Shown one piece after another: positions 1 to 8,671 of a DNA stretch of 64,000 bases; positions within the stretch are counted from its first letter, which is position 1; every line of letters begins with the position of its first letter. Made by a program: the position numbers and the translations under genes. The stretch comes from Alistipes sp. ZOR0009 (GTDB lineage: Bacteria > Bacteroidota > Bacteroidia > Bacteroidales > ZOR0009), in NCBI RefSeq assembly GCF_000798815.1, contig NZ_JTLD01000020.1, positions 46,192 to 110,191 on the forward strand, read 5' to 3'. The notes under the pieces are model-generated. The model was not told the origin of the DNA. It saw only the letters and a list, made by a program, of their open reading frames with translations, and did not search any database.

Positions 1-167
1 AAGTATTGTTTCTTCTTCAGATAAGAGCGGTTGAGGGGAGCTATGTACTACCTGTTATAATTAAAAAATGTTAACTATGCGTGGTGGTTTTTTGAAGCCC
101 TTTGTAGTTGTGCCGGTTTTGGAGGGCAAGCCTAAGGCCGTGCTGCTGATTCTTATCGCATTATTCC

Positions 168-175
168 TATATTTG
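168..175 (+). promoter_or_regulatory. putative -7 box (TATATTTG) before engB
   Basis: The sequence TATATTTG fits the Bacteroidota -7 consensus TAnnTTTG and lies 16 bases before the engB start. No clear TTG -33 element is seen at the usual distance, so the assignment rests on the -7 match alone. The first 191 bases otherwise hold no gene I can support. Confidence 0.35.
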
Positions 176-191
176 CACAAAAATCAACAGT

Positions 192-803
192 ATGCAGGTA
201 AAGAGCGCAGTATTTGTGAAGAGCGCCCAAAAAGCGTCGCAGTGTCCTCCGCAAACGCTACCCGAGTTTGCCTTTATTGGGCGATCGAATGTGGGGAAAT
301 CGTCGCTGATCAACTATCTTACTCGCCAGAAGGGGTTGGCAAAGGTGTCGGGGACTCCCGGCAAGACAAGGCTTATCAACTATTTCTTGGTAAATGATAG
401 CTGGCATTTGGTCGATTTGCCCGGATACGGCTACGCGAAGGTGTCTAAAACCGACCGTCAGGGGTTTTCGGCCATCATTACGCAGTACCTAGAGGCTCGC
501 GATAAGCTTACCTGCCTGTTTGTGCTGGTGGATTCGCGCTTGGCACCACAGAAGATGGACGTCGAGTTTATGACGCTGCTGGGCCAGCATGGAATTCCGT
601 TTGCCATTGTCTTTACCAAAACTGATAAAATAGGTATTCAGGTGTTAAAAGATAATGTTGATGTTTACACCAAGAAGCTGCTCGAATACTGGGAGGAGCT
701 GCCGCCGATGTTTTATACGTCGAGTTCGAAAAAGAGCGGGGCGGACGAGGTGCTTGGCTACATCGAGGAATGTATTGCAATCGTTAACACAAATATGGAG
801 TAG
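192..803 (+). CDS. engB: YihA/EngB-family ribosome biogenesis GTPase
   Basis: A 203-residue TrmE-Era-EngA-YihA class GTPase. The P-loop GRSNVGKSS is at residues 30-38, followed by the G2 region SGTPGKT, the G3 motif DLPGYGYAKV and the G4 motif TKTDK. Length and motif order match EngB, an essential cytosolic GTPase needed for late assembly of the large ribosomal subunit. The start is chosen at ATG 192 because the conserved EngB N-terminus (hydrophobic strand, then FVKS) begins there. A longer reading frame overlapping it in another phase is a shadow. It is followed 73 bases later by prs on the same strand. Family assignment is secure; function is by family knowledge. Confidence 0.97.
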   Translation: MQVKSAVFVKSAQKASQCPPQTLPEFAFIGRSNVGKSSLINYLTRQKGLAKVSGTPGKTRLINYFLVNDSWHLVDLPGYGYAKVSKTDRQGFSAIITQYLEARDKLTCLFVLVDSRLAPQKMDVEFMTLLGQHGIPFAIVFTKTDKIGIQVLKDNVDVYTKKLLEYWEELPPMFYTSSSKKSGADEVLGYIEECIAIVNTNME

Positions 804-876
804 CATTCGTTATTTAAGGCTCTATTTTATACTTTTGCCAAGTCAACTTTAAAACACGACATAATTTACCGAATCA

Positions 877-1821
877 ATGGCTCAAAAGCATTCGATCAAG
901 TTCTTCGCTGGAAGGAACTCTCGTTATCTTGCTGAGAAAATCGCCAACAGCTTTGGCATAGAACTGGGAAAATCATCGGTTACAGAATTTAGCGATGGCG
1001 AATTCCAACCCTCATTCGACGAAAGCGTCAGAGGATGTACCGTCTTCATTATCCAATCTACCTTCCCACCCACCGACAATCTCTTCGAACTTTTCTTAAT
1101 GGTTGATGCTGCTCACCGTGCTTCGGCTCACAAGGTGGTAGCGGTAATGCCATACTTTGGATGGGCTCGTCAGGATCGTAAGGATAAGCCTCGCGTGTCG
1201 ATTGGTGCCAAGCTGGTTGCCAACCTGCTTAGCGCGTCGGGGGTCGATCGTATTATGACCATGGATTTGCATGCCGATCAGATTCAGGGATTTTTTGATG
1301 TTCCTGTCGATCATCTTTACGCAAGCTCCATTTTTGTTCCCTACATTAAGTCGCTCAACCTCGAAGATTTGGCGGTTGCAGCACCCGATATGGGCGGAGC
1401 AAAGCGTGCGCATGCCTACTCTCGCTTCCTCGATGCGTCGATGATTATTTGCCACAAGCAGCGCGAAAAGGCGAATGTGGTTGGCCATATGACTGCAATT
1501 GGAGATGTTAAGGGTAAAAATGTTATCATTTTTGACGACATGATTGATACCGCTGGTACAATCGCTATGGCGGCTGATATGATGATGAGCATGGGAGCCA
1601 AGAGCGTTCGCGCGGTGGTAACACACCCAGTTCTTTCGGGACCTGCCTACGAGCGCATTGCCAATTCGGCCTTAACCGAGGTTTGCGTAACGGATACAAT
1701 ACCTTTGCGTACCGATGTGGATACTTCAAAAATAAAGGTGCTAACCGTAGCCGATCACTTTGCCGATGTAATTGACAAAGTTTACAACTACAAGTCAATT
1801 AGCTCAACCTTTATTCAATAA
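877..1821 (+). CDS. prs: ribose-phosphate pyrophosphokinase (PRPP synthetase)
   Basis: A 314-residue class I PRPP synthetase that transfers pyrophosphate from ATP to ribose 5-phosphate, giving PRPP for purine, pyrimidine, histidine, tryptophan and NAD synthesis. Visible landmarks are the early substrate-loop residues FSDGEFQPSF, the DLHADQIQGFF segment, and the PRPP-binding loop FDDMIDTAGT in the last third. Length is normal for the family (about 310-320). The start ATG 877 gives the usual short N-terminus before the first strand. It is an isolated cytosolic housekeeping gene upstream of rplY. Confidence 0.97.
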   Translation: MAQKHSIKFFAGRNSRYLAEKIANSFGIELGKSSVTEFSDGEFQPSFDESVRGCTVFIIQSTFPPTDNLFELFLMVDAAHRASAHKVVAVMPYFGWARQDRKDKPRVSIGAKLVANLLSASGVDRIMTMDLHADQIQGFFDVPVDHLYASSIFVPYIKSLNLEDLAVAAPDMGGAKRAHAYSRFLDASMIICHKQREKANVVGHMTAIGDVKGKNVIIFDDMIDTAGTIAMAADMMMSMGAKSVRAVVTHPVLSGPAYERIANSALTEVCVTDTIPLRTDVDTSKIKVLTVADHFADVIDKVYNYKSISSTFIQ

Positions 1822-1831
1822 GAATAATTGC

Positions 1832-1839
1832 TATATTTG
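1832..1839 (+). promoter_or_regulatory. putative -7 box (TATATTTG) before rplY
   Basis: TATATTTG matches TAnnTTTG and sits about 87 bases before the rplY start, implying a leader of roughly 75-80 nucleotides. The leader holds a small hairpin with arms gagcc (1884-1888) and ggctc (1894-1898) around a GGGTA loop. No convincing TTG is seen at -33. Confidence 0.4.
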
Positions 1840-1925
1840 CAATCTCAAAAATCAGCCTTCTCGTTGATTGAAGGTGTGATGGGGAGCCGGGTAGGCTCTG
1901 AGTAACACAATAATATTATTTTAAG

Positions 1926-2531
1926 ATGAAAAGCATTGAAATTAACGGTACTCTTCGTACTGACCTTGGAAAAAAAGGTGCTAAAGACATCCGTCGTAGC
2001 GAGCTAACTCCTTGCAACATTTACGGAAATGGTGAAAACATCAACTTTACCGTAGTTACAAAGGAGCTTAAAGGGCTACTTTACACTCCAAGCGCTTATA
2101 TCGTTGATCTTAACATCGGCGGAAACAAGGAGAAGGCAGTACTTCGCGAAGTACAATTTCACCCAGTAACTGATGAGGTTCTTCACATCGACTTCTACCG
2201 TATCACCGACGACAAGCCTGTAACCATCGAGGTTCCTGTTGTTCTTAACGGTAACTCTGAAGGTGTAAAGCAAGGGGGTAAGCTTCAGCTAGCAACTCGT
2301 AAGTTGAAGGTTTCTGCTTTTGCTAAGGATCTTCCTGATACATTCGAAATCGACATCACCAACTTAGGTCTTGGTAAGACTATTATGGTTGGCGAGCTAG
2401 AATTCCCTAACGTAACTATTCTTAACCCAAAGAGCACTGTAGTTTGCGCAGTTAAGATGACTCGTGCTGCTCGTGGTGCTGCTGCTGCTGCTGCACTTGC
2501 TGCTCAAAACGCAGGAAAGAAGAAGAAATAG
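1926..2531 (+). CDS. rplY: 50S ribosomal protein L25/general stress protein Ctc
   Basis: A 201-residue L25 of the long (TL5/Ctc) type, which binds 5S rRNA in the central protuberance. The N-terminal L25 domain (residues 1-90, with the RxxLGKKGAKDIR start and the FHPVTDEVLHIDFYRI segment) is followed by the C-terminal beta domain (from about 95 to 185) and a low-complexity tail rich in Ala ending in KKKK. This is longer than E. coli L25 (94 aa) because of the second domain, as is usual in Bacteroidota. A strong hairpin terminator follows. The codon choice looks biased, as expected for a highly expressed gene. Confidence 0.96.
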   Translation: MKSIEINGTLRTDLGKKGAKDIRRSELTPCNIYGNGENINFTVVTKELKGLLYTPSAYIVDLNIGGNKEKAVLREVQFHPVTDEVLHIDFYRITDDKPVTIEVPVVLNGNSEGVKQGGKLQLATRKLKVSAFAKDLPDTFEIDITNLGLGKTIMVGELEFPNVTILNPKSTVVCAVKMTRAARGAAAAAALAAQNAGKKKK

Positions 2532-2551
2532 TAGTAAACACTATTCGATAC

Positions 2552-2583
2552 AAGGCGTTAGGAATATTATATCCTAACGCCTT
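2552..2583 (+). terminator. intrinsic terminator after rplY
   Basis: Perfect 12-base arms aaggcgttagga (2552-2563) and tcctaacgcctt (2572-2583) around an AT-rich loop, starting 20 bases after the rplY stop. It separates rplY from pth. Confidence 0.8.
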
Positions 2584-2609
2584 TCGTCTATAATGTAAAC
2601 TGTATTGTT

Positions 2610-3173
2610 TTGAAATATTTGATAGTAGGATTGGGTAATATTGGCGACGAGTACGTTAATACCCGACACAACATCGGTTTCAAGGTGGTTGATGCCTTTG
2701 CAAAGGCTGCAGAGGTGCCTTTTGCCACCAAGCGCTACGGCGATGTGGCTGAGGTAAAGCATAAGGGACGAAACTTTATCCTGCTCAAACCGTCAACCTA
2801 CATGAACCTGAGCGGTAAGGCCGTTAGCTACTGGATGCAGGCCGAAAAGATTCCGATCGAGAATGTATTTGTGATTGTTGACGATATTGCGCTGCCCATG
2901 GGCTCTATCCGCATACGCGAAAAGGGTAGCGATGGTGGACATAACGGGTTGAAGCATATTACCGAGATTCTGGGTACGCCAAACTATGCGCGATTACGCT
3001 TTGGTATTGGCGATAAGTTTGCCAAAGGCAAGCAGGTAGATTACGTGCTTGGTCGTTGGACGGAAGAGGAGGAGAAGGTGCTTCCTGCGCTTATCGATCA
3101 CAGCGTTGAGGCAATAAAGGGTTTTGGAACGATTGGCATCGAGCGTACCATGAACTTTTACAATAAAAAGTAG
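2610..3173 (+). CDS. pth: peptidyl-tRNA hydrolase
   Basis: A 187-residue bacterial Pth, a cytosolic enzyme that cleaves peptidyl-tRNAs released from stalled ribosomes. The opening [21 protein letters not shown] carries the catalytic His (RHNIG). The substrate-binding Asn is in STYMNLSG, and the family segment [12 protein letters not shown] follows. A TTG start at 2610 is chosen because translation from it gives [10 protein letters not shown], the normal Pth N-terminus, and no in-frame ATG is available before the first conserved strand. It is followed after 6 bases by the S4-domain gene, so the two are probably co-transcribed with the next hypothetical gene. Confidence 0.95.
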   Translation: MKYLIVGLGNIGDEYVNTRHNIGFKVVDAFAKAAEVPFATKRYGDVAEVKHKGRNFILLKPSTYMNLSGKAVSYWMQAEKIPIENVFVIVDDIALPMGSIRIREKGSDGGHNGLKHITEILGTPNYARLRFGIGDKFAKGKQVDYVLGRWTEEEEKVLPALIDHSVEAIKGFGTIGIERTMNFYNKK

Positions 3174-3179
3174 ATTAAT

Positions 3180-3596
3180 ATGGCTGCAGAAGTAACAACA
3201 GTTCGCATCGACAAGTATTTGTGGGCTATTCGTGCTTTTAAAACGCGTACGGATGCTGCAGATGCTTGTAAGTTGGGACGTATAACTATCAACGGAGGAG
3301 AGGCAAAGGCTTCAAGAGATGTTAAAATTGGCGATTTGATTGGCGTGAAAAAAATGCCGGTTATCTACACGTTTAAGGTGCTTGCGCTCATCGCAAACCG
3401 ACAACCTGCCAAGAATGTGTACCTGTATGCCGAAAATATGACTCCTGAGGAGGAGTTGGAAAAGCTAAAGATGGCTCGAACCACACTCTTTGCCTATAGA
3501 GACAAGGGTGCTGGTCGTCCAACAAAAAAAGAGCGTCGAGATATTGACGATTTGATGGAGAACTACTACTGGGGTGGGGAGGACCTTGATGAATGA
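3180..3596 (+). CDS. RNA-binding S4 domain protein (Hsp15-like)
   Basis: A 138-residue protein with an N-terminal S4 RNA-binding domain at residues 8-60 (RIDKYLWAIRAFKTR, then a G-rich turn and KIGDLIGVKK). The C-terminal half is charged and includes GRPTKKERRDIDDL. This matches Hsp15/RqcH-associated S4 proteins, which bind 50S subunits carrying stalled nascent chains. Its position directly after pth (6-base gap), another stalled-ribosome factor, fits a shared role in rescue, though that link is inference. Its stop overlaps the next start in an ATGA junction. Confidence 0.88.
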   Translation: MAAEVTTVRIDKYLWAIRAFKTRTDAADACKLGRITINGGEAKASRDVKIGDLIGVKKMPVIYTFKVLALIANRQPAKNVYLYAENMTPEEELEKLKMARTTLFAYRDKGAGRPTKKERRDIDDLMENYYWGGEDLDE

Positions 3597-4144
3597 ATTT
3601 AGCGTCTCAAAAACGGAAAGAGAATGTTGCCGAATATATCCTGCTTATGTGGCAGATAACGGACTTGCTTCGTACACTTCAGTTTGACGAGCGGAAGATA
3701 CAGCAGGTGCTAGTTGCCCCTTTAAATTTGCCCGAAGATCAGGCAAAGGTGGAGTTGTCGTGGTACATGGATCTTTGTGATGTTATAAAGCAGGAAGGAA
3801 AGACCGCAGCTGGTTTTATTTCAATTACCGAATACCTTATTGGAGAGCTCGCTGATTTTCATACGCGATTGCTTAATGAACCCAACGATGAGGCATATAA
3901 GATGATTGTGTTTAATGCCACACCTGCAATTGTTGCATTTAAGGAAAAGGTGGCAACACCTCAGCCAACCGATGTTGCATATGCTTTTTACGCCCTGTAT
4001 TCGAAGCTGCTAATGAAGTTGCGCAATACGGAGATTAGCAGGCAAACCGAGGAGTCGTTCGACGAGATTACCCGAATGGTGGCCTACCTTTCAAAAAGAT
4101 TTGGGCAGTTTGAGAGGGGGCAATTTTCTTTTACAGAGGATTAA
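3593..4144 (+). CDS. conserved hypothetical protein (DUF4924-like)
   Basis: A 183-residue soluble, mostly alpha-helical protein without signal peptide or membrane segments. I do not see a catalytic motif. It starts with NLASQKRKENVAEYILLMWQ and ends with helices containing ISRQTEESFDEITRM and YLSKRFGQFERG. The layout resembles the Bacteroidota DUF4924 family, but this is recalled from appearance and is tentative. It overlaps the S4-domain gene by 4 bases (ATGA), so it is translationally coupled and the last gene of the pth unit. A strong bidirectional terminator follows. Confidence 0.75.
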   Translation: MNLASQKRKENVAEYILLMWQITDLLRTLQFDERKIQQVLVAPLNLPEDQAKVELSWYMDLCDVIKQEGKTAAGFISITEYLIGELADFHTRLLNEPNDEAYKMIVFNATPAIVAFKEKVATPQPTDVAYAFYALYSKLLMKLRNTEISRQTEESFDEITRMVAYLSKRFGQFERGQFSFTED

Positions 4145-4158
4145 TGTCCTGATGTAAA

Positions 4159-4193
4159 CGACAAAAGGCTTCCTTATGGGAAGCCTTTTGTCG
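4159..4193. terminator. bidirectional terminator between convergent genes
   Basis: Arms cgacaaaaggcttcc (4159-4173) and ggaagccttttgtcg (4179-4193) form a 15-bp stem. It lies between the end of the pth-S4 unit and the end of the minus-strand VIT1 gene and can serve both. Confidence 0.8.
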
Positions 4194-4208
4194 TTATATA
4201 TTGTAAAA

Positions 4209-5066
4209 CTAAGCGTCTACGCCAAGAAATTGCTTGAGGACAAAACCGAGAAGGAATGAGAATCCTGCTACGGAAATACTAATAGTTGCCATTTCGAGGA
4301 ATCGCTTTTTAAAGTTCAAATCCTTCGCAATGGAAATGTAGTAGTTAAATATGAAGATAATGAAAATGGCAATGGCAATCATGCAGCCTAGAGCCATATA
4401 CCCGTTGTCGAGTAGGAGATAGGGGGCTACCAGCATTGCTACCGTTATAAGGTAGGCAATACCTGTGTAGGTGGCCGATTTAAGGGCGTCCTCCTCCCCT
4501 TCTGATTTTGACGAGAGGTATTCTGAAGCAGCCATGGAAAAGGTTGCCGCAATACCTGTAACTAAACCAGCAAGAGCCGTAAGCCTGCTATTTTGAAGCG
4601 CAAATGTTAGACCTGCAAGCGCTCCCGTTAGCTCGACCAATGCGTCGTTTAGTCCAAGAACAATAGAGCCAACATATTTCAACTTCTCCTCGTTGATCAT
4701 CTCGATAAGCTGATGCTCGTGCTTTTCTTCGTCTTCGCGAATTTGGGTGATAAATGGGTAGTGCGATTCTAACTCAGCATATGCTTTTTGCGCCTTTTGC
4801 TCGTTTTTTTCCATGAGCTTTACCCCGAATGTTAGCCCAAAAGCTTTGGTTATTAGGTAGCTCTTTAGCGTATTAAATCTGCTGGGTTCAACATCTTTGC
4901 CCGAAATGTTTTTTAGCATTTTATAATGCATCATCTCCTGCTTTGCAATATCCCTGAATAGTTGGGCATTGTGAGGATCTTTTTCCGATTCGGCCAGCTT
5001 GTTGTAGATGGTGTAACCTGTAATTTCTTCTTTTTGGGCGATTAAAACGCTTTTTTCTAAACTCAT
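4209..5066 (-). CDS. ferritin-like/VIT1 membrane iron or manganese exporter (MbfA-like)
   Basis: A 285-residue fusion of a rubrerythrin-type ferritin domain (residues 1-130) with a VIT1/CCC1 membrane domain (about 135-285). Likely diiron ligands are visible in KEEITGYTIYNKLAE, in EMMHYKML, and in EDEEKHEHQLIE. The membrane part has four to five hydrophobic helices, including the VIT1 segment NDALVELTGALAGL. Proteins of this architecture (MbfA, erythrin-VIT1) export iron under excess or oxidative stress; metal choice here is inferred. It starts at ATG 5066, four bases after the stop of the upstream secreted protein gene, so the pair may be one transcript. Confidence 0.88.
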   Translation of the reverse strand: MSLEKSVLIAQKEEITGYTIYNKLAESEKDPHNAQLFRDIAKQEMMHYKMLKNISGKDVEPSRFNTLKSYLITKAFGLTFGVKLMEKNEQKAQKAYAELESHYPFITQIREDEEKHEHQLIEMINEEKLKYVGSIVLGLNDALVELTGALAGLTFALQNSRLTALAGLVTGIAATFSMAASEYLSSKSEGEEDALKSATYTGIAYLITVAMLVAPYLLLDNGYMALGCMIAIAIFIIFIFNYYISIAKDLNFKKRFLEMATISISVAGFSFLLGFVLKQFLGVDA

Positions 5067-5070
5067 TTTA

Positions 5071-6048
5071 CTAGTTGTTGTAGAATTCGTAGGTATACTT
5101 GTATAATACCTGGTATTCGTAAGGCGCGTAGTAGGTATCTACTTCCGTTAGTATATCCTTCGGGTTGTAGGACGAATCCTTCTTGGAGTATTCTATTCCT
5201 TTGTTCTCACTCCATTGCTCCTGAAGCAGGTTGCCTTTCGAGTCGTACTTATACGTGCTGTATGGAAATTGCTTTCCACTAGCTTCAATTTGAACTACCT
5301 GTATCAGCTTATTTTCGCTGTCGTACAGGTACTGGTGGGTGTATCGTTTAATACCGCCAACAAACTCATCCCTTTTTTCTATTTGGCCCATAGGGTTGTA
5401 GTAGTAGCTGGTTTTGCGAAGCTCCTTGTTGTTGGCATCCATCTTCACCTCCTCAACTTTTTGCTTTCTCGAGTTGGTTACGATGCGTTGCTTGTTGGTT
5501 AACTTCCCCTTTTTGGTGATGGATATGGCAATCACCGTATCGCTATACTGGTAATCCCACTGCTCCTCGACGTTTTTGTTTACATCAATTTTGGTAATCT
5601 TGATCACCTTGTCGTTGCTGTCGTAGGTGTGAATTACGTTGTACGGGAATAGCCCATCATAGCCATCCTCTCTAACTAAAAGCCCTCTATCGTTGTAGGT
5701 AAATGTCTGGGAGTAGATTTTTTTATTTTGATCGGCATCAAAGTTCGTATACTCCGACTTATTACCCTTTAAATCGTAGGCGTATTTTTGGATAGTAGAA
5801 AGCTTACCCGAATTGTAGTTGGCAACTTCTACAGGATACCCATCCTTGTTGTAGGTTGTTACAACACTGATAGTCCCATCTTTAGAAGGTTTCCCATTTT
5901 CGTACTTATAGCTCCATTGAATAGACTTCTGAATTCTATTCGATAGAGTTTTTTCGCGTGTTTTAACTTCATCCAGAGGATCAATCATTTGCCCAAAGCA
6001 AGGGACTGCACCTGCAAGCGTTAATGCGAAAAGAAGTAGGTTTTTCAT
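5071..6048 (-). CDS. secreted protein with RHS/YD-like repeats, function unknown
   Basis: The mature protein starts after a signal peptide (MKNLLLFALTLAGAVPCFGQ), which decides the start at 6048 rather than an in-frame ATG 54 bases upstream. The 325-residue chain is a series of about eight beta-hairpin units with the pattern YDxxGN/YNxxGxL (for example YDLKGNKSEYTNF, YNDRGLLVRED, YNPMGQIEKRDE, YDSKGNLLQEQW). These resemble single YD repeats of RHS proteins but there is no RHS core or toxin tip, and the protein is too short for a cage. Probably periplasmic or surface exposed. The gene precedes the VIT1 exporter by only 4 bases. No enzymatic role is visible. Confidence 0.75.
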   Translation of the reverse strand: MKNLLLFALTLAGAVPCFGQMIDPLDEVKTREKTLSNRIQKSIQWSYKYENGKPSKDGTISVVTTYNKDGYPVEVANYNSGKLSTIQKYAYDLKGNKSEYTNFDADQNKKIYSQTFTYNDRGLLVREDGYDGLFPYNVIHTYDSNDKVIKITKIDVNKNVEEQWDYQYSDTVIAISITKKGKLTNKQRIVTNSRKQKVEEVKMDANNKELRKTSYYYNPMGQIEKRDEFVGGIKRYTHQYLYDSENKLIQVVQIEASGKQFPYSTYKYDSKGNLLQEQWSENKGIEYSKKDSSYNPKDILTEVDTYYAPYEYQVLYKYTYEFYNN

Positions 6049-6123
6049 AGTTTGAATTCCCCTTATATCGTCTATTTGCCTAATATGTAAAATCAGTAGC
6101 AATGATAGTAAAAAATAAGAAAA

Positions 6124-6147
6124 AACAAGCCCCGCGTTGGGCTTGTT
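6124..6147 (-). terminator. terminator after manA
   Basis: Arms aacaagccc (6124-6132) and gggcttgtt (6139-6147). Read on the minus strand the stem is followed by a run of T, so it fits termination of the manA transcript. Confidence 0.7.
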
Positions 6148-6214
6148 CTTTTTATTTGTGTGAAAAAAGAAGCAGAATAAACCTCTTTTGTCTATTTTTT
6201 TGGTGACAAAATGG

Positions 6215-7201
6215 CTACTTTATGTACACTTCTAGTATCTCTGCATTTTTATGGCATTCGAGGGTAATTTGCTCGAGCGATGCTGGTATTAGAACTGTAT
6301 CTCCTGCCGATGCTTTTTCTTTTCCATCTGGATATGCTATGTTAATTTCACCTTCGAGCACCATGTATATGACGAAGGAGTCGAGCATTGCATAGTCGGT
6401 TTCTAAACCTTTACCTGCATTCAACTTTATCAGGTTGGTGGTGAAGTAGGGGCTGTCTACTAGCTGGTTCGACTGGTTGTCTTTAGCCTCGTAGCTTGAT
6501 TTGTATGAAGGGTAAACGTTGTAATCAATGGCATCTACTGCAAGTTCCGTGTGGAGTTCTCTTGGGTTTCCCTTATCGTCAACGCGTCCCCAGTCATACA
6601 TACGGTAGGTGATGTCGGAGGTTTGTTGGATTTCAGCGATAAGGTTGCCTTTTCCAATGGCATGTATTCTTCCTGCAGGAATGAAGTAGGTGTCTCCCTT
6701 TTGTGATATTTCTGTATTTAAAATTTCGGCAAGCTTGTTTTTTTCGAGGTAGCTGACGTACTTATTTTTATCAACTTCCTGGTTAAAACCTACGTATATT
6801 TTAGCGTCTGAGTCGCAGCCAACCACGTACCACATCTCTGTTTTTCCAAAAGAATTGTGGCGCTCCTTGGCTAGCTTGTCGTTGGGATGAACTTGGATAG
6901 AAAGATCGTCAGATGCGTCAATCAGCTTGATTAGAAGCGGAAAATCCTCTCCAAACTTTTCGTAAACTTTCTCACCCACCAAATCGCCCATATAAACTTC
7001 GATGAGTTCTTTTAGGTCGTTGCCTTTCAGAAAGCCATTTGAAACTACCGAAATGTCGCCATTTACGGCAGATAGCTCCCAACTTTCTCCGATTTTTGTG
7101 TTGGCGGGTAATTCTTTCGCTAATAGATTTTTAAGTTTTTCGCCTCCCCATATTCTTTCCTTAAAAATGGGGTTAAATTTTAGAGGGTAAAGACTAGACA
7201 T
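6215..7201 (-). CDS. manA: class I mannose-6-phosphate isomerase
   Basis: About 328 residues, a type I phosphomannose isomerase interconverting mannose 6-phosphate and fructose 6-phosphate. The cupin signature SIQVHPND with Zn-ligand His, the following KTEMWYV segment with the Glu ligand, and the later FIPAGRIHAIG with the third His are all present, so the metal site appears complete. The start is placed at ATG 7201, giving MSSLYPLKFNPIFKERIWGG, the usual N-terminus; an in-frame ATG 36 bases earlier adds a tail without family support. Length matches the short Bacillus-type ManA. It is divergent from udk and ends at its own terminator. Confidence 0.93.
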   Translation of the reverse strand: MSSLYPLKFNPIFKERIWGGEKLKNLLAKELPANTKIGESWELSAVNGDISVVSNGFLKGNDLKELIEVYMGDLVGEKVYEKFGEDFPLLIKLIDASDDLSIQVHPNDKLAKERHNSFGKTEMWYVVGCDSDAKIYVGFNQEVDKNKYVSYLEKNKLAEILNTEISQKGDTYFIPAGRIHAIGKGNLIAEIQQTSDITYRMYDWGRVDDKGNPRELHTELAVDAIDYNVYPSYKSSYEAKDNQSNQLVDSPYFTTNLIKLNAGKGLETDYAMLDSFVIYMVLEGEINIAYPDGKEKASAGDTVLIPASLEQITLECHKNAEILEVYIK

Positions 7202-7322
7202 TGCAATTGTGTGTATTTTTGCGCTAAGATAACTCATCGCATCGAACTTTAATAGGCATTTCTTTTAATATTCTGATAGATGATGAAGTTATATTTATAT
7301 TTTCGTAAAAAAAAGAAAAGGC

Positions 7323-7946
7323 ATGCTTATAGTTGGAATAGCAGGAGGTACAGGCTCAGGAAAAACGACCGTTGTTCGTCGAATAGTTGATTTATTGCCT
7401 GAAGGAGAGGTGATTGTTGTTCCTCAGGATTCGTATTATAGAGATAGTAGCCATGTGCCAGCAGAGCGTAGGCAGGAGATAAACTTTGACCATCCAGACT
7501 CAATTGAGTTTGAGCTGCTGGTGGAGCATATAAAGCAGCTTAAAAGAGGAATATCCGTAGAGCAGCCTATTTATTCTTATCTTACTTGCACAAGAGCAAA
7601 GGAAACGGTTACCATCGAGCCTCGTCATATTGTTATTGTAGAGGGGATTTTGATATTTACCTGTAAGGAACTTCGTGATTTGATGGATATCAAAATTTTT
7701 GTAGACGCCGATGCTGATGACCGGTTGAGCCGGGTTATTGCTCGCGATATAGCAGAGAGAGGTCGTTCTGTAGATAAGGTTCTGGATAGATACGAGGGGG
7801 TGGTAAAGCCTATGCACCTGCAGTTCATAGAGCCGACAAAACGTTATGCCGATATTATTATACCACAAGGAGGAAATAACCAGGTGGCAATTAATATTAT
7901 GAAGATATTTATTGAGAAGAGTTTACACGATTATAGAGTAAAATAG
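7323..7946 (+). CDS. udk: uridine kinase
   Basis: A 207-residue uridine/cytidine kinase of the pyrimidine salvage pathway. The P-loop GGTGSGKT is at residues 8-15, the lid and substrate region includes QDSYYRD and NFDHPDSIEF, and the family segment IFVDADADDRLSRVIARDI follows, then ERGRSVDKVLDRY. Length is standard. The next gene, an exonuclease-like protein, starts 2 bases after the stop, suggesting one transcript. It is divergent from manA across about 120 bases of AT-rich sequence. Confidence 0.95.
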   Translation: MLIVGIAGGTGSGKTTVVRRIVDLLPEGEVIVVPQDSYYRDSSHVPAERRQEINFDHPDSIEFELLVEHIKQLKRGISVEQPIYSYLTCTRAKETVTIEPRHIVIVEGILIFTCKELRDLMDIKIFVDADADDRLSRVIARDIAERGRSVDKVLDRYEGVVKPMHLQFIEPTKRYADIIIPQGGNNQVAINIMKIFIEKSLHDYRVK

Positions 7947-7948
7947 CG

Positions 7949-8671
7949 ATGATTAAAAGCCTTAATTTGAAGGATATCATGTTTGTTGATATCGAAACAG
8001 TCCCACAGAGTGAAAGCTATAAGGATGTTCCTCCTGTAATTCGCGATCTGTGGGATAAAAAGGCTTTTTACCTAGCAAAAAACGAGGAAACGCCTGAAGA
8101 AATTTACAGCCGAGCAGGTATTTATGCTGAGTTTGGTCGCGTGATATGTATATCTGTAGGTGTTTTTAATGACAGAAAAGAGGGGAAAACATTTCTTGTA
8201 AAGTCATTTTATGGTGATGACGAGGTTGATGTACTTACTCGCTTTACCAAGTCTGTAGAAAAATTTTTAGCTAAACGGAAAGGCTTTGTTTGTGCGCATA
8301 ATGGAAAAGAGTTTGACTTTCCATTCCTTTCACGGCGAATGATTATTAATGGGTTACCGTTGCCTGAAATTCTAGATGTTGCTGGACGCAAGCCATGGGA
8401 AGTCCCTTTTTTGGATACAATGGAACTTTGGAAATTTGGCGACTATAAGCATTACACCTCGCTACATTTGTTAACTACCATCTTAAATATCCCTACCCCA
8501 AAGGATGATATTGATGGCAGTATGGTTGCTGATACTTACTATAAGCAAAAGGATTTGCTCCGTATTGTGCGGTACTGCGAAAAGGATGTTGTTGCTGTGG
8601 CGCAAATATTGCAACGATTCAGAGGTGATGATATACTCGTTGTTGAAGATGTCGATTTTGTTGATGCCTAA
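7949..8671 (+). CDS. predicted 3'-5' exonuclease, PolB-like DEDDy family
   Basis: A 240-residue RNase H-fold nuclease. All four acidic residues of a DEDDy exonuclease are visible: D14 and E16 in VDIET, Asp in CAHNGKEFDFPFL, and Asp with the preceding Tyr in YCEKDVVA (YxxxD). This resembles the proofreading domain of family B polymerases, as a stand-alone protein common in Bacteroidota. The likely activity is metal-dependent 3'-5' DNA trimming, with unknown pathway. It follows udk by 2 bases, and its last 4 bases overlap the end of the convergent esterase gene. Confidence 0.85.
   Translation: MIKSLNLKDIMFVDIETVPQSESYKDVPPVIRDLWDKKAFYLAKNEETPEEIYSRAGIYAEFGRVICISVGVFNDRKEGKTFLVKSFYGDDEVDVLTRFTKSVEKFLAKRKGFVCAHNGKEFDFPFLSRRMIINGLPLPEILDVAGRKPWEVPFLDTMELWKFGDYKHYTSLHLLTTILNIPTPKDDIDGSMVADTYYKQKDLLRIVRYCEKDVVAVAQILQRFRGDDILVVEDVDFVDA

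Noticed and set aside
68..397. Open frame of 109 codons overlapping the engB start
   Set aside because: It runs in another phase through conserved EngB coding sequence and has no family features; EngB is clearly the real gene.
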